From contig JAHNUO010000002.1 of NCBI GenBank assembly GCA_019787685.1, positions 186,001-250,000 on the forward strand: a stretch of DNA of 64,000 nucleotides, read 5' to 3'. How positions within the stretch are numbered: the first letter of the stretch is position 1; each line of letters begins with the position of its first letter. Source of the stretch: Chiua virens. Taxonomy: Eukaryota; Basidiomycota; Agaricomycetes; Boletales; Boletaceae. The notes under the pieces are model-generated. The model was given only the letters and a program-made list of their open reading frames with translations, was not told the origin of the DNA and searched no databases. A program made the translations under genes and the position numbers. Shown here piece by piece: positions 1 to 13,131 of the stretch.

Positions 1-3000
1 GCGCTACCGAGTTGCTCGGAAATAGACTCGGGTTTACGTTCGATAGCCTTTATTCATGCAACTCAATATCTGTTGCTGCCAACAGAAAACAAAGGATATT
101 AATCACGATCATGCTCATTTTGCCTGGCATCATCAACCTCTGCCCTTCAATGAACTTTCTGACGATCGTGCGTGTGCCTCCTCTCATCCGCGTCTTTGAA
201 AGGTGTTCTCTTCGGTAAGTGCGACGAGAACGAGTCATCAGATGGAAAGAGCACGACGATCTGAGTTGACGCGCAGTTGGTATCCGCGAACGTGCTCGAC
301 GACGGTTGAATACAGTAGTAGGGGCTACTCGACCCTTTTTTTCTCTACTGGTCCAGGCTGAAATTTTCACATACCAATCTTTACACATTCTAGCCTCTGC
401 AATTTTTTTGGGGGCAAAATGGAAGGTCTGGGCGTGTAGCAAGCATAGCAAGTTTCAACAAAGAGTGTCACTCCGCTGATCTGGACCACTTGGATAGGCT
501 GCTTGCAGTGGGACCTGTAGAGGTCGAGCGTGATAGTGTTAAGTATATGCCAGATTCCGGCTCGCGACGTCGAGATTGGAGGACAAGCCCTGCCTCTTCT
601 CATTGCGGATCGTGACACTGCCAGTGTGGGACATCTTCTGTACACATTTCGCGCAATATTGACACCCGCGTCCGTTTGTACCTCGCCTCGAGCGCATACG
701 GTATGTCGTTCAAGTCAATGGTTGCTGCTGTAGTCGATCATCGTGAACGTCCGACAATAGGCGTCAAAGGACAAGGACTTGGTGGTACTCCTCGACATGC
801 ATCATACGGACAACAGGTGCTCCCATTTTCAGAGTTGGCCCGTCTGGGATGCGGTCTGAGATTTTTTGCTTGGCATCGATGATGAGTATCCGCACTACGT
901 CACCTGCCGGATCAGGAGCGCAAGTGGTTTGATGTATCATTTGATTGCCCTCAAAGGTTCGGACGTCATGTACGACGGTGAAGACGTCGCGCTCGCCGCG
1001 GTCTTTACCCTGCAGCGATCAGAGACGGCACAAAGATCAAACAATAGGCAGACGCACCCAGTTCGCAGCCGGTATAAGAGACCAAGCGAGCGACACAAAA
1101 TGTGTACATTTGTTACGATGTTTGTAGCACTTGGTATCGACGCAGAACCAGAGCGGTGGACGACTGCGGGCGTAAGCTGAATACAATCACCGCTTCGGTT
1201 GCCCTGACAGACATCATTACAAATCCTCTGGAGTAGAGTGAGAGACATGCACGCACAAAAACCCAACCTCGCCCCCAAGAAACGCGGTTCGCCTACAAAA
1301 GCTCGATACAATATACACTGGCCCGGGTGTCCACTCCTGACTTGGAGGCCAGCACATCCCAAACGAAATCTCGAGGCACCCACATGATTTGACTCATTTT
1401 CTGCTGCGAAGTGACTAGGTTGATGGTGCTGCTGAAAGTGAAACCGGGAAGAATGGGAGTGTGAAGAGAGGGTGTGAGAGAAGTTGGAAGCCGAACAAGC
1501 CCGGACTACTGGACCCAGCCGACGTCTCGCGTCAATCGTAGGTAACGTGTATGTATCCCTTCAGATGATTGGACTGATCCTACTGATCCGATGCCAGCGA
1601 GTGTGACCACTGGAAAGTCGGACTATACTACATCTTGATCGGGTGTTATCGTATCACGGTTGTACTTCCATTCTCCTCCCATCTTTTCGAGGAAAGACCG
1701 GCCAGAAACTGTCAGTTGTTCGCCATTTTCGTTTGGATCAGTCAAGGCTGCTGTCAATCATCTTCGCCAGCACCGGCCCGGGGTGGCAACATGCACACGA
1801 CCTGCAGGATTGATGTCCCTTCCCCTTTCATTTCTTATCGGAACCGGTGGCGCAAATTGCGACAGTAAGTGCTTCAAATTGAGCTTGAGTAAGTCCCAGC
1901 TTTTGTATTCTTTCGAAATCCTGCTAATTGATCCGAGTCGTTGGAGATGCAGGTGCGGTAGAGTCGACGAAGCCAAGGCTGCATCCGAGTCGTGGTTACA
2001 GCTTCTCAATGGGCGGCGCCGTTTCGCTTTCGCAGCGTTATCCGGACCTGCCAACCACGTACCGATAAAGGTCAACCGGATTGGATGCTATTCAAAGCGC
2101 CTGATATGATGGCATCATGGCAAGCCCCGGTATGATACTTGAAACTGAAGGTCTGACAGGTCATCCTGCCAAGGTCACGTTTCAAGTTGATCGCAGATCG
2201 ACGTCACCGGTGTCATTTTTTCCGAACAGTTTCTGTCGAGTAGTGACACTGAGAAGCCAACGCACTAGAATCGGTAATGAACAACCCCGACAGCCAACTC
2301 ATTTCATCTTGTCTCATCGGAGATATTGGTCCTCCGCCAGATTAGTTGCGTTCAGGAGGGGGTTCGTGAGTTTGAACCTGTCTGTAGACCTTGGCAAGAG
2401 GACGTATGTGCACGCTGCATATGTGGCGATCTTTTGAAACAGGGTTTCAAGTGATGTTGAAACAGCGCAGCATCGTTCGTACCCACCCACATATTCAACT
2501 ACTAGCTCCTCGGAGTGTTTCTGAAACGGGAAGAAGGCAGCACGCTTTGTGGGCGCACCATTCACACAAACAAGAATGGGACTACCAAATCTTGCTCACA
2601 AGATGGATGGAGGCGCTAGGGGTAGCCTCATCGACGAAGACCGATCGAAAAAGATATGGGAGCTTGAAGGAAAAGCAAAAAGGGGTCGAAGCAGCCGCAG
2701 ACGCAGAGCAGAAGTATTGTCGAACTGGTGCTAGAGCCCCTGTGGAAGCGTTAGTCCCTCTTCATGTCGCCTACCTAGTGCATTATTTCGGAAGGCCTTT
2801 GTGTAGAATACTGTATATCGATCTTCGGAACACCAGGACGGCGGAGGATGTTGATGAAGAGCCCGTTCGCCTACTAGTGGCGTCACCTCCCCAAGTAGCT
2901 ATCGGGGAGTAACATTTCACGAATCGACATATTTACGGTGCCCATCAGAGATATGTCGGAGAAGAACGGGGTGACCCGAGGCGGTTATTGACCCGAGGCG

Positions 3001-3800
3001 ACCAACAAACTGCAGCAACTACTGGCAGATCCGAGGAGAACAGGCGTGTAGATACGATCGTGGTGTGGGTTGTAGTGCACCTTGAAGATGCATTTAAAGA
3101 TATGAGGAAGATGGGCAAGTTGGTGCCACTCGTCGACTTTAGTTGCTCCGTGGCGGATTGAAATAGGACTCGGCTCGGATCCCCGAGCGATGCTCAGAAG
3201 AAGGAAGATTCTAGGCACGTCTTGAAACAACGTTACCGTTACCACCCGTAAGGATCAAAAACTTATGATGGGAGAAAGCCGAGCGAGATGTGAGCGCCAG
3301 TTGCAAATGGCCTCCGAGTATCACCTGCCAGCGACCGGGTGGGAAACCAAGCTCAAGCTCAAGTCCGGAAACTAGATCTATACCGGAATTCGTCAACTTT
3401 TCAACGTAAAACACACCCGTCGGACGAGCACAAAGGTTGATTTGTCACTTACTATACGAGTATCCGGCTGGTTCACTGCCGGTTGACCACGCACCCAACC
3501 GCCATCACTCCATCACCGCATAACTCCGACATGAAGATCGTTCGAAAAACGGCCTTTGATTTACGCACACTGCAAAGCGCAGATCACATCGATATTATTG
3601 ACAGCCCAACCATCACTCAGCACCCTTGTCACGCGCCTCGCAGTTTCCGGCTTGTTGCCGTATCCCCAAGCGACGGGATAATGTTACTGCCGCAGACAAG
3701 GCTGTGGGATATGCTAATGATTATCTAGTAAGTCCCGGTGGGAACCTCCTACTTTTGACTCCGCAACTCGCCGCCAGCGCCAGTGCAAACACATGCCTTC
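1..3800. other. left flank without recognisable gene
   Basis: I see no conserved domain in this stretch. The longest readable frames are a plus-strand frame at about 2391-2912 (173 codons, with an Ala/Glu/Lys-rich middle) and overlapping plus and minus frames around 1660-2109. None begins with a convincing ATG in context, shows a consistent splice pattern or resembles a family I know. The stretch could hold degraded gene remnants, lineage-specific short genes or the intergenic region left of the P450 pair. Confidence 0.4.
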
Positions 3801-3809
3801 CGTGAGTGA

Positions 3810-3817
3810 TATATAAA
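3810..3817 (+). promoter_or_regulatory. TATA box of the first P450 gene
   Basis: A TATATAAA element lies about 70 bp upstream of the P450 start codon at 3889. A pyrimidine-rich stretch lies between them, as is usual for fungal leaders. The placement fits a core promoter; the assignment rests on sequence only. Confidence 0.5.
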
Positions 3818-3888
3818 CTGTCCCACACTGGTCCTAGCCCCTCTCTAAACCATCTCCTTCTGAAACCTCCAGCAAATCCCGAACCGGC

Positions 3889-6543
3889 ATGGAACTTCCA
3901 CCCGGCATCGTGTTCATTGTCGCGAATGCGCCACGCATAGTCCTCTTACCGGCACTCACTTTGTGCGGCATCAAGTTCTTGGAGACGTTCCACAGTGTCT
4001 CCATACCTATTTGGTTGCAGTTGTGCCTCTGTGTCGCATCGTTTCCCTTGGTCTTCGCTTACAGCGTCGTGTATGCAGACTATCGCAATCAGCGCGATGC
4101 TGCGACGAATGGTGCCGTTCTAGCTCCCCTGGTACCCAGCAAGTGGCCAGGTGGTCTGGATCTGCTGTTCTCAAGTCTGAACGACTTTAAAAATGGATAC
4201 CTCGGTATGACACCTCGGATCGGTGGTTCCGATGATTTGCTCACTAGTTCCCCGTGTTCGTTCAGGGGAAACACTTGAACAACAGCGCCAAGAGATTGGA
4301 AATACGTTCACAACAAGAATCTTTTGGGAGAACAAGGTACGTCCATCTTCGACGGGGGCTATGTCGCTGATCACTCACGAGGCACCTTAGCTTGTCACGA
4401 CGGAACCTGAGCATGTCAAGGCAAGTGCGCTGCTCTTGGAGCGGATCCTTCTTCTCACGAATGGACTGCTAGGCAATCTTGGCGACGCAATTCAATTCGT
4501 TTGCGAAAGGCAAGTCATGGCCTGAACATGGGCGTTGGACAATCTCTGAGAGGTCATTATAGGGCCGATTTCATACGATATGACGAAATCCCTACTCGGA
4601 ACTGGCGTATTCAATTCGGATGGTAAGAACACATTTCTACCTCGCTCTCTCTGACATGCTCATCGTCGTTTTCAAGGGGATATATGGAAGTGCGCCAATA
4701 TACTGTTGTCGACTTGATTTCATACTGAACGATCTGATAGGTTTCATCGCTCAATGACTCGCCCATTCTTCACGAGGGACCGCATCACTGATTTCGAAAC
4801 ATTCGAGAGGCACACTGACGACGCCATCACGCAAACGAAGGCCAGACTCAAACAGGGACATCCAGTGGATTTCCAGGTGCTGATCTCAATTGACTGTACT
4901 TTGTTGTGTCCACTCATTGCGTCGATCTAGGATATGATATCGCGATTTACGCTGGACTCGGCGACGGACTTCTTGTTCGGGAAAGACGTCTGCTCTCTCT
5001 CCGCTGGTCTAGTCTACCCGCCCAAGTCACCGCTTTCCTCAAACGTCGAGGCCCAGAACCACCCTGCAAACCAGTTTGCCCATGCGTTTATCGAAGCTCA
5101 ATCTATCGCCGCTTACCGAGGACGGTTTGGGAGTTCTTGGAGATTGTCTGAATTTTGGAGCGATCGTGTCAAGAAGCACATGCACGTTTGCCAGAAATTC
5201 ATCGACCCAATCCTGGAAGAGGCATTGGCAAAGAAGAAGGAGATGAAAGAGGCTGGTTTGATCCCCGAGAAACCTGCGGAGAAGGAGGTTTTGGAAGGAG
5301 ACACGCTGCTCGATCACCTCGTCGATCATACGGAAGGTGAGTGCTTCGTTGTCAGGCATCCCTTTGTGAATTCGTGCTTATCGACGCGGCAGATATCAAC
5401 GTCATCAGAGACGAAATCTTGAATATCATGATCGCAGGTCGGGATACGGTGAGTAAATATTTTTGTGAATAACTCGTCTCCGTTTTGATCATAGCTTGGA
5501 TGTGATAGACTGCAGGCACACTTACATTTGCTGTCTGGATGTTGTCTGAACACCCCAAGGTGCTCAAGAAGCTTCGCGAAGAGATCCTAACTGTGGTGGG
5601 CAGCACAAGGAGTCCCACGTCGGAAGACTTCCGCGAGATGAAATATTTGAAAGCGATCATCAACGGTACGTCGTGGTTAATTTCTCTAACTACGCATTTG
5701 ACTTACGGAGCACGTGAAGAAACGCTGCGATTATATCCTCCTGTGTGAGTTGCTTCGTCTCCGCATCCGGGGGAGAACGCTGATCGATTCGTATTCTAGT
5801 CCATTCAATAGCAGGTGCGGCTTACCGAGTTCGGTTTTTGATCCCTAACCTCATTCGTCTCCAGAACGACCAACGCACCGGTAGTATTACCCGCTGGAAA
5901 AGGAGGGAAACCTATCTATGTTCCCGCTAACATACGGTGAGGCATAGTCTATGTCGACCAGGTTTCCGTGCTGAGACAAGGTTCACCAGATGTGTTTATT
6001 CGGTCTTCCTTATGCACCGGAGAAAAGACCTCTGGGGTCCAGATGGTGAGGGCGAGATTTGTTCTGCCGCATCTCGTACTAATTCATGTGTCAGCGGAGG
6101 AGTTCGATCCAGATCGGTTCATCGATGAACGGCTCCAGAAATACCTGGTACCTAACCCATTCATCTTCGTCCCCTTCAATGCCGGCCCAAGAATCTGCCT
6201 TGGTCAACAGGTAAGCAGTCGTCGTTGTGTGGCCGGTTCTTTCGAGCTAATGTTCACCTTGCTAGTTCGCGTATAATGAAACCTCTTACTTCCTCGTCCG
6301 CCTGTTCCAAGCATTCTCTTCCGTTTCCTTCGCGGAGGATGCGCAGACGCTCGCACCGGCTGAGTGGGCCAAGGCCCCTGGCCGCAAGGGTGTAGAGAAG
6401 GCGATCATCCGCAGTCACCTCACTATGTATATCCGTGTAAGTGTCTCGAAGTGCTCATCTCTCTCTTGTGAACATTCTAACCTGGGATATAGGACGGTCT
6501 GTGGGTCAGGATGGGTGAGGCTGGTGTCACCGATGATGTCTGA
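3889..6543 (+). CDS. cytochrome P450 monooxygenase, CYP63-like (copy 1)
   Basis: This is a haem-thiolate monooxygenase of the basidiomycete CYP63 type (called pc-1/pc-2/pc-3 in Phanerochaete). The family is related to CYP52 and usually hydroxylates alkanes, fatty acids or xenobiotics. The N-terminus ([11 protein letters not shown]...) carries a hydrophobic ER anchor. The I-helix is IMIAGRDT joined across an intron to TAGTLTF, the ExxR helix is ETLRLYPPV, and the haem loop is [12 protein letters not shown]. Many short introns interrupt it. Exons 1-4 are about 3889-4204, 4266-4336, 4391-4420 and 4473-4509, and translation closes at TGA 6541-6543 after GVTDDV. Two consecutive introns start with GC instead of GT (4421 and 4510). 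All diagnostic motifs are intact, so it should be functional. A paralogue follows about 0.4 kb downstream on the same strand. The family is sure; the substrate is unknown. Confidence 0.9.
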
Positions 6544-6914
6544 TATATTCCTACGTCCGTAAATTATATCGAATTCCACAAGAGCCCAGACTAGCGCCTT
6601 CTGCGTGTACTTTAAATTGCTACTAATGTTACCGTTGTCCTCGGTGGATCTTACTCGAGGTCGCGATCAACGGATCGTTTGACAAAGTATTGATGATTCA
6701 TCGTGACAAAGTCATTGCCGAGATGCATTGCACGTGAATTCCTACGCGTCACCTAGATTTAAAGTTTTGGTAGATTAGTACTAGCTATGCCATTAATATT
6801 GTTGCGCGACTCGACTGAACAGCACATAATTTACTTTGCTGGCTGCGGTGCCTTCATATAGCGGTACAGAAACAATCTGCCAGCCGAGATTCGTAGTGCA
6901 CCGTTTATTTTGGG

Positions 6915-6925
6915 TCACTATAAGT
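6915..6925 (+). promoter_or_regulatory. probable TATA-like element of P450 copy 2
   Basis: A CTATAAG element lies about 45 bp before the ATG at 6965, in the roughly 0.4 kb spacer between the two P450 genes. It suggests that copy 2 has its own core promoter. Support is the motif and its position only. Confidence 0.3.
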
Positions 6926-6964
6926 AGTGTACCCACAGCCAAGACAAGTGACTTCACTCCCAGC

Positions 6965-9560
6965 ATGCAGCTGCCTCCAGGTCTCGTCGCGCTCGTGCGA
7001 CTCGTCCCTCGACTTCTCTTCGCACCGGCGACCATCTACATCAGCCTCCAACTCTACAAGACCCTCCTCGCAAAGACCGCACCCCAATGGCTCACCATCC
7101 CCGCCTACGCCCTAGCCCTCCCAGCCAGCTTTGCCGTCAGCGTCCTCTGCACGCGAATCCGAAACCGCGTCCAAGCTGCACGTCGTGGGGCAGTCCTCGC
7201 ACCGAGGATAAAGTACAGACTCCCCGCGGCGTTGGACAAGCTCTCGATGCTCGTGTGGAATTTCAGCAATGGCTATCTAGGCAGGTTCAATTCCCCCTTT
7301 GTGGATGGCCACAGGATGTGTTGATCCGTCGTCTCGTCTAGCTGAATGCCTCCATGCCGAGTGTGAAAAGATCGGGAACACGCTCGATTTTTACGTGTTG
7401 TATGAGAGCAGGGCGAGTGTGGTCCTTCTCTTTTGCGTCGTCGCGCAGGCTGAATCGAGTCCTGATAGGTGTTCACGATCGAGCCTGAATATATCAAGGT
7501 GGGTCCATGTCCTCGTTGGTTTAGTCTCAGCGACGTAACGTGTGTTTGTAAATCCAGGCGATTCTCGCAACGCAGTTTTCTTCGTTTGTCAAGGGTGAGG
7601 TCATACCTGGACTGAGCAGATTCTCAGGGCCACTAAACCAACTTCAAGGTCCCATCTTTCACGACCAATTCGACTCTCTTTTGGGAACGGGCGTATTCAA
7701 CTCGGATGGTAGGCATCCATCTAAATAGACGTGCTCGTTGGATTTGACTGCCCATCCTAGTCGACATTTGGAAGTACGCGCCAAACGTGTCCATGAGCCT
7801 GTTCGTGCACTCACACGCGTCGCAGATTCCACCGTGGCATGACCCGTCCCTTCTTCGCCAAAGATCGCATCAGCGATTTTGACATATTCGAAAAACACGC
7901 TGAAGACGCCATCCACCAAATGAAGCTCCGCATGCGCCAAGGATATCCCGTCGACATTCAAGACGTGGCATCGCGCTTCACGCTCGATTCGGCGACCGAG
8001 TTTCTGTTTGGAAAAGACGTTCGCTCGCTTTCGGCGGGCATTAATTACCCACCGTCGTCCTCATTGTCCAAGGATCCCACGGTGCTTGAACCATCCAGCC
8101 AATCGGTTCGCCCGGGCGTTCATGGAATCCCAGATCAAGACGGCCAATCGCACCAACTATGGGTCTTCTTGGCGCATCGCCGAGTTTTGGAAAGATCGGG
8201 TAGAGGAGCATATGAAGGTGTGCTTTGAGTTTATCGACCCTATCGTCGCGGACGCGCTCGCAAAGAAGCATGAACAAAAACGCCTCGGAGTAGACGTCAA
8301 GGAAGGTGCGGGGGAGGTTAAGGAAGGCGAAACCCTCTTGGAGCATCTGGTGAATTACACCGAAGGTCGTGATCTTCGCTTTCTATAGCCGTCCTCGGTG
8401 TATTGATATGATTCTCAGATCAAAGGGTTATCAGGGACTGAGACGCTCAATATCATGATCGCTGGCAGGGATACCGTGCGTTCATGTCCGTGGTATGAAC
8501 TGGACTGACCCTATCTTCGTGCAGACTGCCAACACGCTGACGTTTGCTGTCTATATGCTCTCTCAGCATCCTGATATTCTCGCTCGTTTACGAGATGAAA
8601 TCATGTCCAGAGTTGGGAACGCACGTCAACCAACGCATGACGACATGAGAGAGATGAAATATCTAAGAGCATTTATTAACGGTACGTAACTCGCGATCGC
8701 CTCCTGCCGGTGTGTACATACTCATCTGCCACCATTCTGTCAGAGGTGCTTCGACTCTACCCCGCCGTGTAAGTAGCCTTCTCCTTGAGGGTTATCCGCT
8801 TCTGACATAGTACAGTCCCATGAATGTCAGGTACGAATCCCAGGCCACTCATCGCCGCTCGCTTGCGCTTATTATCCCACAGGATAGCATCCGAAGACCA
8901 GGTCTGGCCAGGACTGCGTGGCGGGAAACCCATTTACATCCCTGCGGGTACGATGTACGCCCAGCTGATCCCCTCCATCGCCATTCCACTCACCCCTATT
9001 CCTAGTTCCATATATGCCGTTTTCCTGATGCACCGCAGGAAAGATCTCTGGGGTCCCGATGGTGAGCGCCGAATGGAGATGGAACACGCTCTGAGCTCAC
9101 CTCGTTTGCAGCGGACCTGTTTGACCCAGATCGGTTCCTCGACGAACGTCTGCACAAGTACCTGACACCGAATCCGTTTATATTCTTGCCGTTCAACGCG
9201 GGGCCACGTATTTGCCTCGGTCAACAGGTATGCCCCATGATTCACCTCAGTCACGCGGGTGGGATGACGACGAGTCGGTATATCCAGTTTGCGTACCATG
9301 AGGTGTCGTATTTCCTGATTCGGCTGTTGCAGTCGATCGATGGTGTCGAGCTCGACAAGGAGGTGCAACCGTCTCCGCCGGCAGAGTGGGCGCAAGCCGA
9401 GGGACGTAAGGCGTTGGAAAAGGTCGTGTTACGATCACACTTGACCATGTATGCCGAGGTACGCCGTCTTGCGCGTTCGAGGGTGGTCCATTCTGAATGT
9501 ATTTCATAGGGTGGTGTGTGGGTCCGGATGAAAGAAGCTGACGCGGTCGAATCTATGTAA
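6965..9560 (+). CDS. cytochrome P450 monooxygenase, CYP63-like (copy 2, apparent frameshift)
   Basis: This is the tandem paralogue of the preceding P450, with the same exon order and very similar blocks: [41 protein letters not shown] and [12 protein letters not shown]. The start [13 protein letters not shown] matches copy 1 and contains the membrane anchor; the stop is TAA at 9558-9560. The exon after the SLSAG motif loses frame at about 8085-8090. It reads ...KDPTVL in one frame and resumes as [11 protein letters not shown] in another, where copy 1 continues unbroken as [14 protein letters not shown]. No intron exists there in copy 1 and no splice signals fit. The gene is therefore either a recent pseudogene or carries a one-base assembly error. 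Where copy 1 uses GC donors, this copy uses GT. The expected role is membrane-bound oxidation of a hydrophobic substrate. Confidence 0.85.
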
Positions 9561-9724
9561 CATTTACTGATTGTACCGAAATGTTCTCGCGAATGTTGTA
9601 GCAATGAAAATCCAGTCCTTGCATGTTGCTCAAAGGATTATAGGTATGAGTATAGGTAGATTACCGCTAGAGGCCCTGTCCACAACGATGCACAACGATC
9701 GATCCAATCTAAGCTTGAATGCGT

Positions 9725-10866
9725 CTACACCGCCTCCCCGTCGAGCCCCGCCTGGGGATTCCAAGGACCCGCATCGCTCAACGAGCACCCCCCGACGCAC
9801 TTGCACTCGCCACCAAACTCTGCTGGCAAATTCTGTGCCGGAATCTGTGCCAATAACGTCTGCTTGACCGCCCCGCTGCTCACGATATCAATCTTATTCA
9901 CCGTCACCTCATCCAACCACGGCTTGATGACCTGCCACACGGCCGAAAACGCCCACGGCGCATTAATGATGTAAAACTTGCCCATGCACTCCGGGTACCG
10001 ATCCTGCCCGATCTGGGCCGCCTGCGACACGTACTCCTTGACGCGGTAAAAGGACGTGACGGAGACGCCAGCGAGGTCCATGATGGTGCACGACGTTTCG
10101 ACGGGATGTCCGACCGCTTTAGAGCACGCGGGCAGCCGCTCGGTGAGGAATTTTTCGTATTCGAGAACGAACCGGCGCAGTTGACGGTCTTGCGTGGTGA
10201 TCGTGTTGAGTGCATTGACATCAATTTTGCCGAGCCGTTGGATGTAGACGGGACGGCCGTCCTGTGGGGACGGTGTGAGCGTTGCGAGAGGGGCAGGGAC
10301 GAACGCGAACGCACCTTGTCCATCTTGTGATAATACTGAGGGTAAAACTTGTCCACCTCTGCCTTTTCCGTGAATACGAAATTTCTGGGGACCTGTCATT
10401 GGGGTGGCGAGGGGAGGAGAGGGGACGTACTTGACGATGTCCTCGACCTCAAAATCTCGCCGCCACTGCTCGGCGGAGAGGATCATTGCCTTGGCTTTGG
10501 CCACGTCGAACTTGCGTGCGCGCAGGAATCTGCGTGGGGAGAGGGTGAGGCACGGTGACGTCTCGTGTGCATGACGGCCATGACGCCGTCCGCAGCATCG
10601 GGCGATGATCGCGCTGCGGGCACAGATGCGATGGCTGCGGGTACGGGTGATGCAGGGCATGTCAAGGCGACGTACCTGAGGAGGGTGGGGTCGTGCATCC
10701 TCTCCGGGATGAAATGGCCCTCGTCGATGAGGTGTTGTTTGAGGGTGTTGAGGGCATGTTGTTGGCCTGGTGTGAGGTTACCGAGACGACCTGGGAGAGG
10801 CTTGTAGTTGGGGTCTGTGATGCCTTCTGGGAGGGGACTGACGCTAGCCGGTTCTGAGAAAGACAT
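9725..10866 (-). CDS. SEC14-like CRAL-TRIO phosphatidylinositol transfer protein
   Basis: This is a cytosolic lipid-transfer protein of the Sec14 family, which exchanges phosphatidylinositol and phosphatidylcholine and couples lipid metabolism to Golgi export. Translation starts at ATG 10866 (MSFSEPASVSPLPEG). The N-terminal CRAL-TRIO-N helices contain LTPGQQHALNTL and, after an intron, FLRARKFDVAKAKAMI. The lipid-binding domain contains GRPVYIQRLGKIDV, CTIMDLAGVSV, YPECMGKFYIINAPWAF and the closing LPAEFGGEC. The stop codon is at 9725-9727. There are three short introns and the length is close to the usual 290-330 residues. It is convergent with P450 copy 2. All landmarks of a functional Sec14 fold are present; which fungal SEC14 paralogue it is cannot be told. 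Confidence 0.92.
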
Positions 10867-11222
10867 GGTCAAAAGCAAGGGGCGAATGTACAAGGGCAAG
10901 CGAGCATTTGAAACTCAAATAGGTCACTCGCGGGGCCGTGACACATCAAAAAGATGTCGCATCATTATTTCCAGAGCCCAGATTCACGAGTTGAGTCGTG
11001 AATCTAATGCGATGGGGCTTGGGCAGTCTAGTTAACTACAAGTACACCGAATAAAGTTTACAAACAACGTCAGAACAACGCAGGTTGAAATGCAACGAGT
11101 GGACATGAAACCAAGGGAGTGGATCTGGGTTTTTTTCGAATACATTTTCGTAAACGCAACCGACCGAAAAAAAACCGAATACGTTTTGAAGGCGTGCATG
11201 ATATCGTCAGAGGCATGGCGGA

Positions 11223-12324
11223 TTACACAATGTCCCAGAGTTCCTCGAGAGCGCAGCAAAACTGGGAGTTGATGGGATCGGCGTCTTTCCAGATGAAAGA
11301 GAACCAAAAGCGTACCTTGCCGCAGGCAACTGATGCGCTCAGAGGATATTCACTGATACTGATCTTTTCATCAACGACGTGATCGGCAAAGTCGTCCCGA
11401 CCGCGGGCCATCGCACCAACAAATACAGCGATCGAGTGTGTTTCTGGGAGGGTGGGCAAGTATTTTGACAATCGGGTAGTCTGAGCGTCGCCGGACAGTG
11501 CTAAAAAAGGTATCAGTCGTGTATCGGCCGATCGGATGCGAACTGGACTTGCTTAGTTTAATGGTGTTCGGAGGAAGATGATCAGTAACGGGGTTCTGTG
11601 CCACGCATCAGCGATGGAAAGACAATAGGCAGAGACAACTACCTTGATGACTTTGAGCAACTTCTCGGGACCGTTGACACCCCGAATGGAGAGTTTGTGC
11701 AGTAGTTGGACTAGGATAAAATAAGCTGGTACGACAACAAAGCCAGTATGAAACCGTACCCATCAAGCCGCTGAACCGCTTGAAAGTGCGTGGTATTCTC
11801 ACATGAGGGTTCACCTCGATGAGGACACCTTTTGCGGTGTGGATGTACACCTGGAGCAAGCCCGCCTTGTTAAGGGGCGAGTCGAGGAGCGTCAACAAAC
11901 ACTAGAAGGAACGTCAAACGGGGCGAATTGGGGAGAACAAGTGGGGTACCTGATGTGTGATGTCTGGACGAGCGTCGGCAATGTCCCTGCCCGTCTTGGC
12001 CAGGATGCCCTGATGATCGTCACAGTTCAAGAGGGTATACTTGACCTCACCCTCCCGACCGCCTTTTGCTTTCCCCCCACTGGTGACTCTGTACGCCTCC
12101 AAGCACGCCTGTTCCAAGATGACAAAAAGTCGTCGTTGGGAAGACGCCACACCGCCCTTGGTTACGTGTGCCTGAACGGGCAACAGGGAGGGGTTTGCAA
12201 TGCGAGGCAGCGGGCTATTTGACGCGATGGTCGCCATTTTTCGCGCTTTCGACGCAGGCAGGGGACGAGTTGGACGTTGTGGACTGGGTGGTCGTTGCAT
12301 CTCGACAGTGTCATCAATCTGCAT
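11223..12324 (-). CDS. EMG1: ribosome biogenesis SPOUT methyltransferase NEP1/EMG1
   Basis: Nep1/Emg1 is a SPOUT-class enzyme that N1-methylates a conserved pseudouridine of 18S rRNA and is needed for small-subunit assembly in the nucleolus. Visible blocks are [98 protein letters not shown], then IKLTLSGDAQ (joined over an intron) and the C-terminal [13 protein letters not shown]. The intron at 11501-11552 starts GCAAGT and ends TTTTTAG, a GC-AG intron that restores perfect frame. The first clean in-frame ATG is at 12324. Coding-looking Pro/Ser/Arg-rich sequence continues upstream to about 12540, so the true start may lie there or in an unseen exon. The identification is firm; the N-terminus is not. 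Confidence 0.9.
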
Positions 12325-13131
12325 GACCTCCTTCTCGGAGCGTTCCGAGCCAGATGATGCCACGGAGCTGGCTCTGCGACGTTGCTGGGGTCGCTCATCG
12401 ACGGGGGTTGACTTTGGGCGTGGTGGGGGCACGAACTCGGGTTCTGGGCTGTCTTCGGTGTTGAGCAACCTTACTAGACCAGGGGGTGCTGCGGTAGAAC
12501 CAGAGTGACGGCGACGGGCGAGCTTCAGGTACGAAGTAGGACATGAAGAATAAGAAAGAAAGATACAATGAATGACTAGACTTTCAGATATAAAAAGGGG
12601 GACCAAAGTCGGATGCGCCGAGCGTAACGGCAACTTGCAGACGCTCTGTGAAATTTTCACAAGCACCGGTCAATCAGATAAAATATTATAAGCCGATTAA
12701 CTCGCACACCCACAGAACAAGAATACAACTACATTGGCGTGGTTAGATCGGTGTCGATAATCAAGAACCACGCTCGATCTAGCGAATACAACCTCGATCA
12801 TCCTATCGGCGGCCGTGCCAGAGGCCGACCTACTCCACTGATCTTCCATTCCTAGGTACAAACCTGACCAGACTTACGTTCGAGGGTGTCCCCCAACTGA
12901 CAATCTCGAATGGGGTAAAAGACCCCAAAATAGCTGGAAATGTGTGACGGTTGACACGTAGACAGTCTTCCCTGACCACGCTGTCCATCTTGCTGGTCTC
13001 GCCATGCTCGGCTTGGTAATGTCGCGACCACGCTCGTGCGTAAGATCAACCCAACGGGAAACTGAAAATGAATGGAGCCTCAGGAATCACCCTGTTCATT
13101 TACCAATATAACCCTGTCATGTGGGGCCCAT

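Noticed and set aside
1080..1383. Cys-rich minus frame as a small secreted protein
   Set aside because: No signal peptide at a real ATG and no supporting splice pattern. Likely a chance frame.
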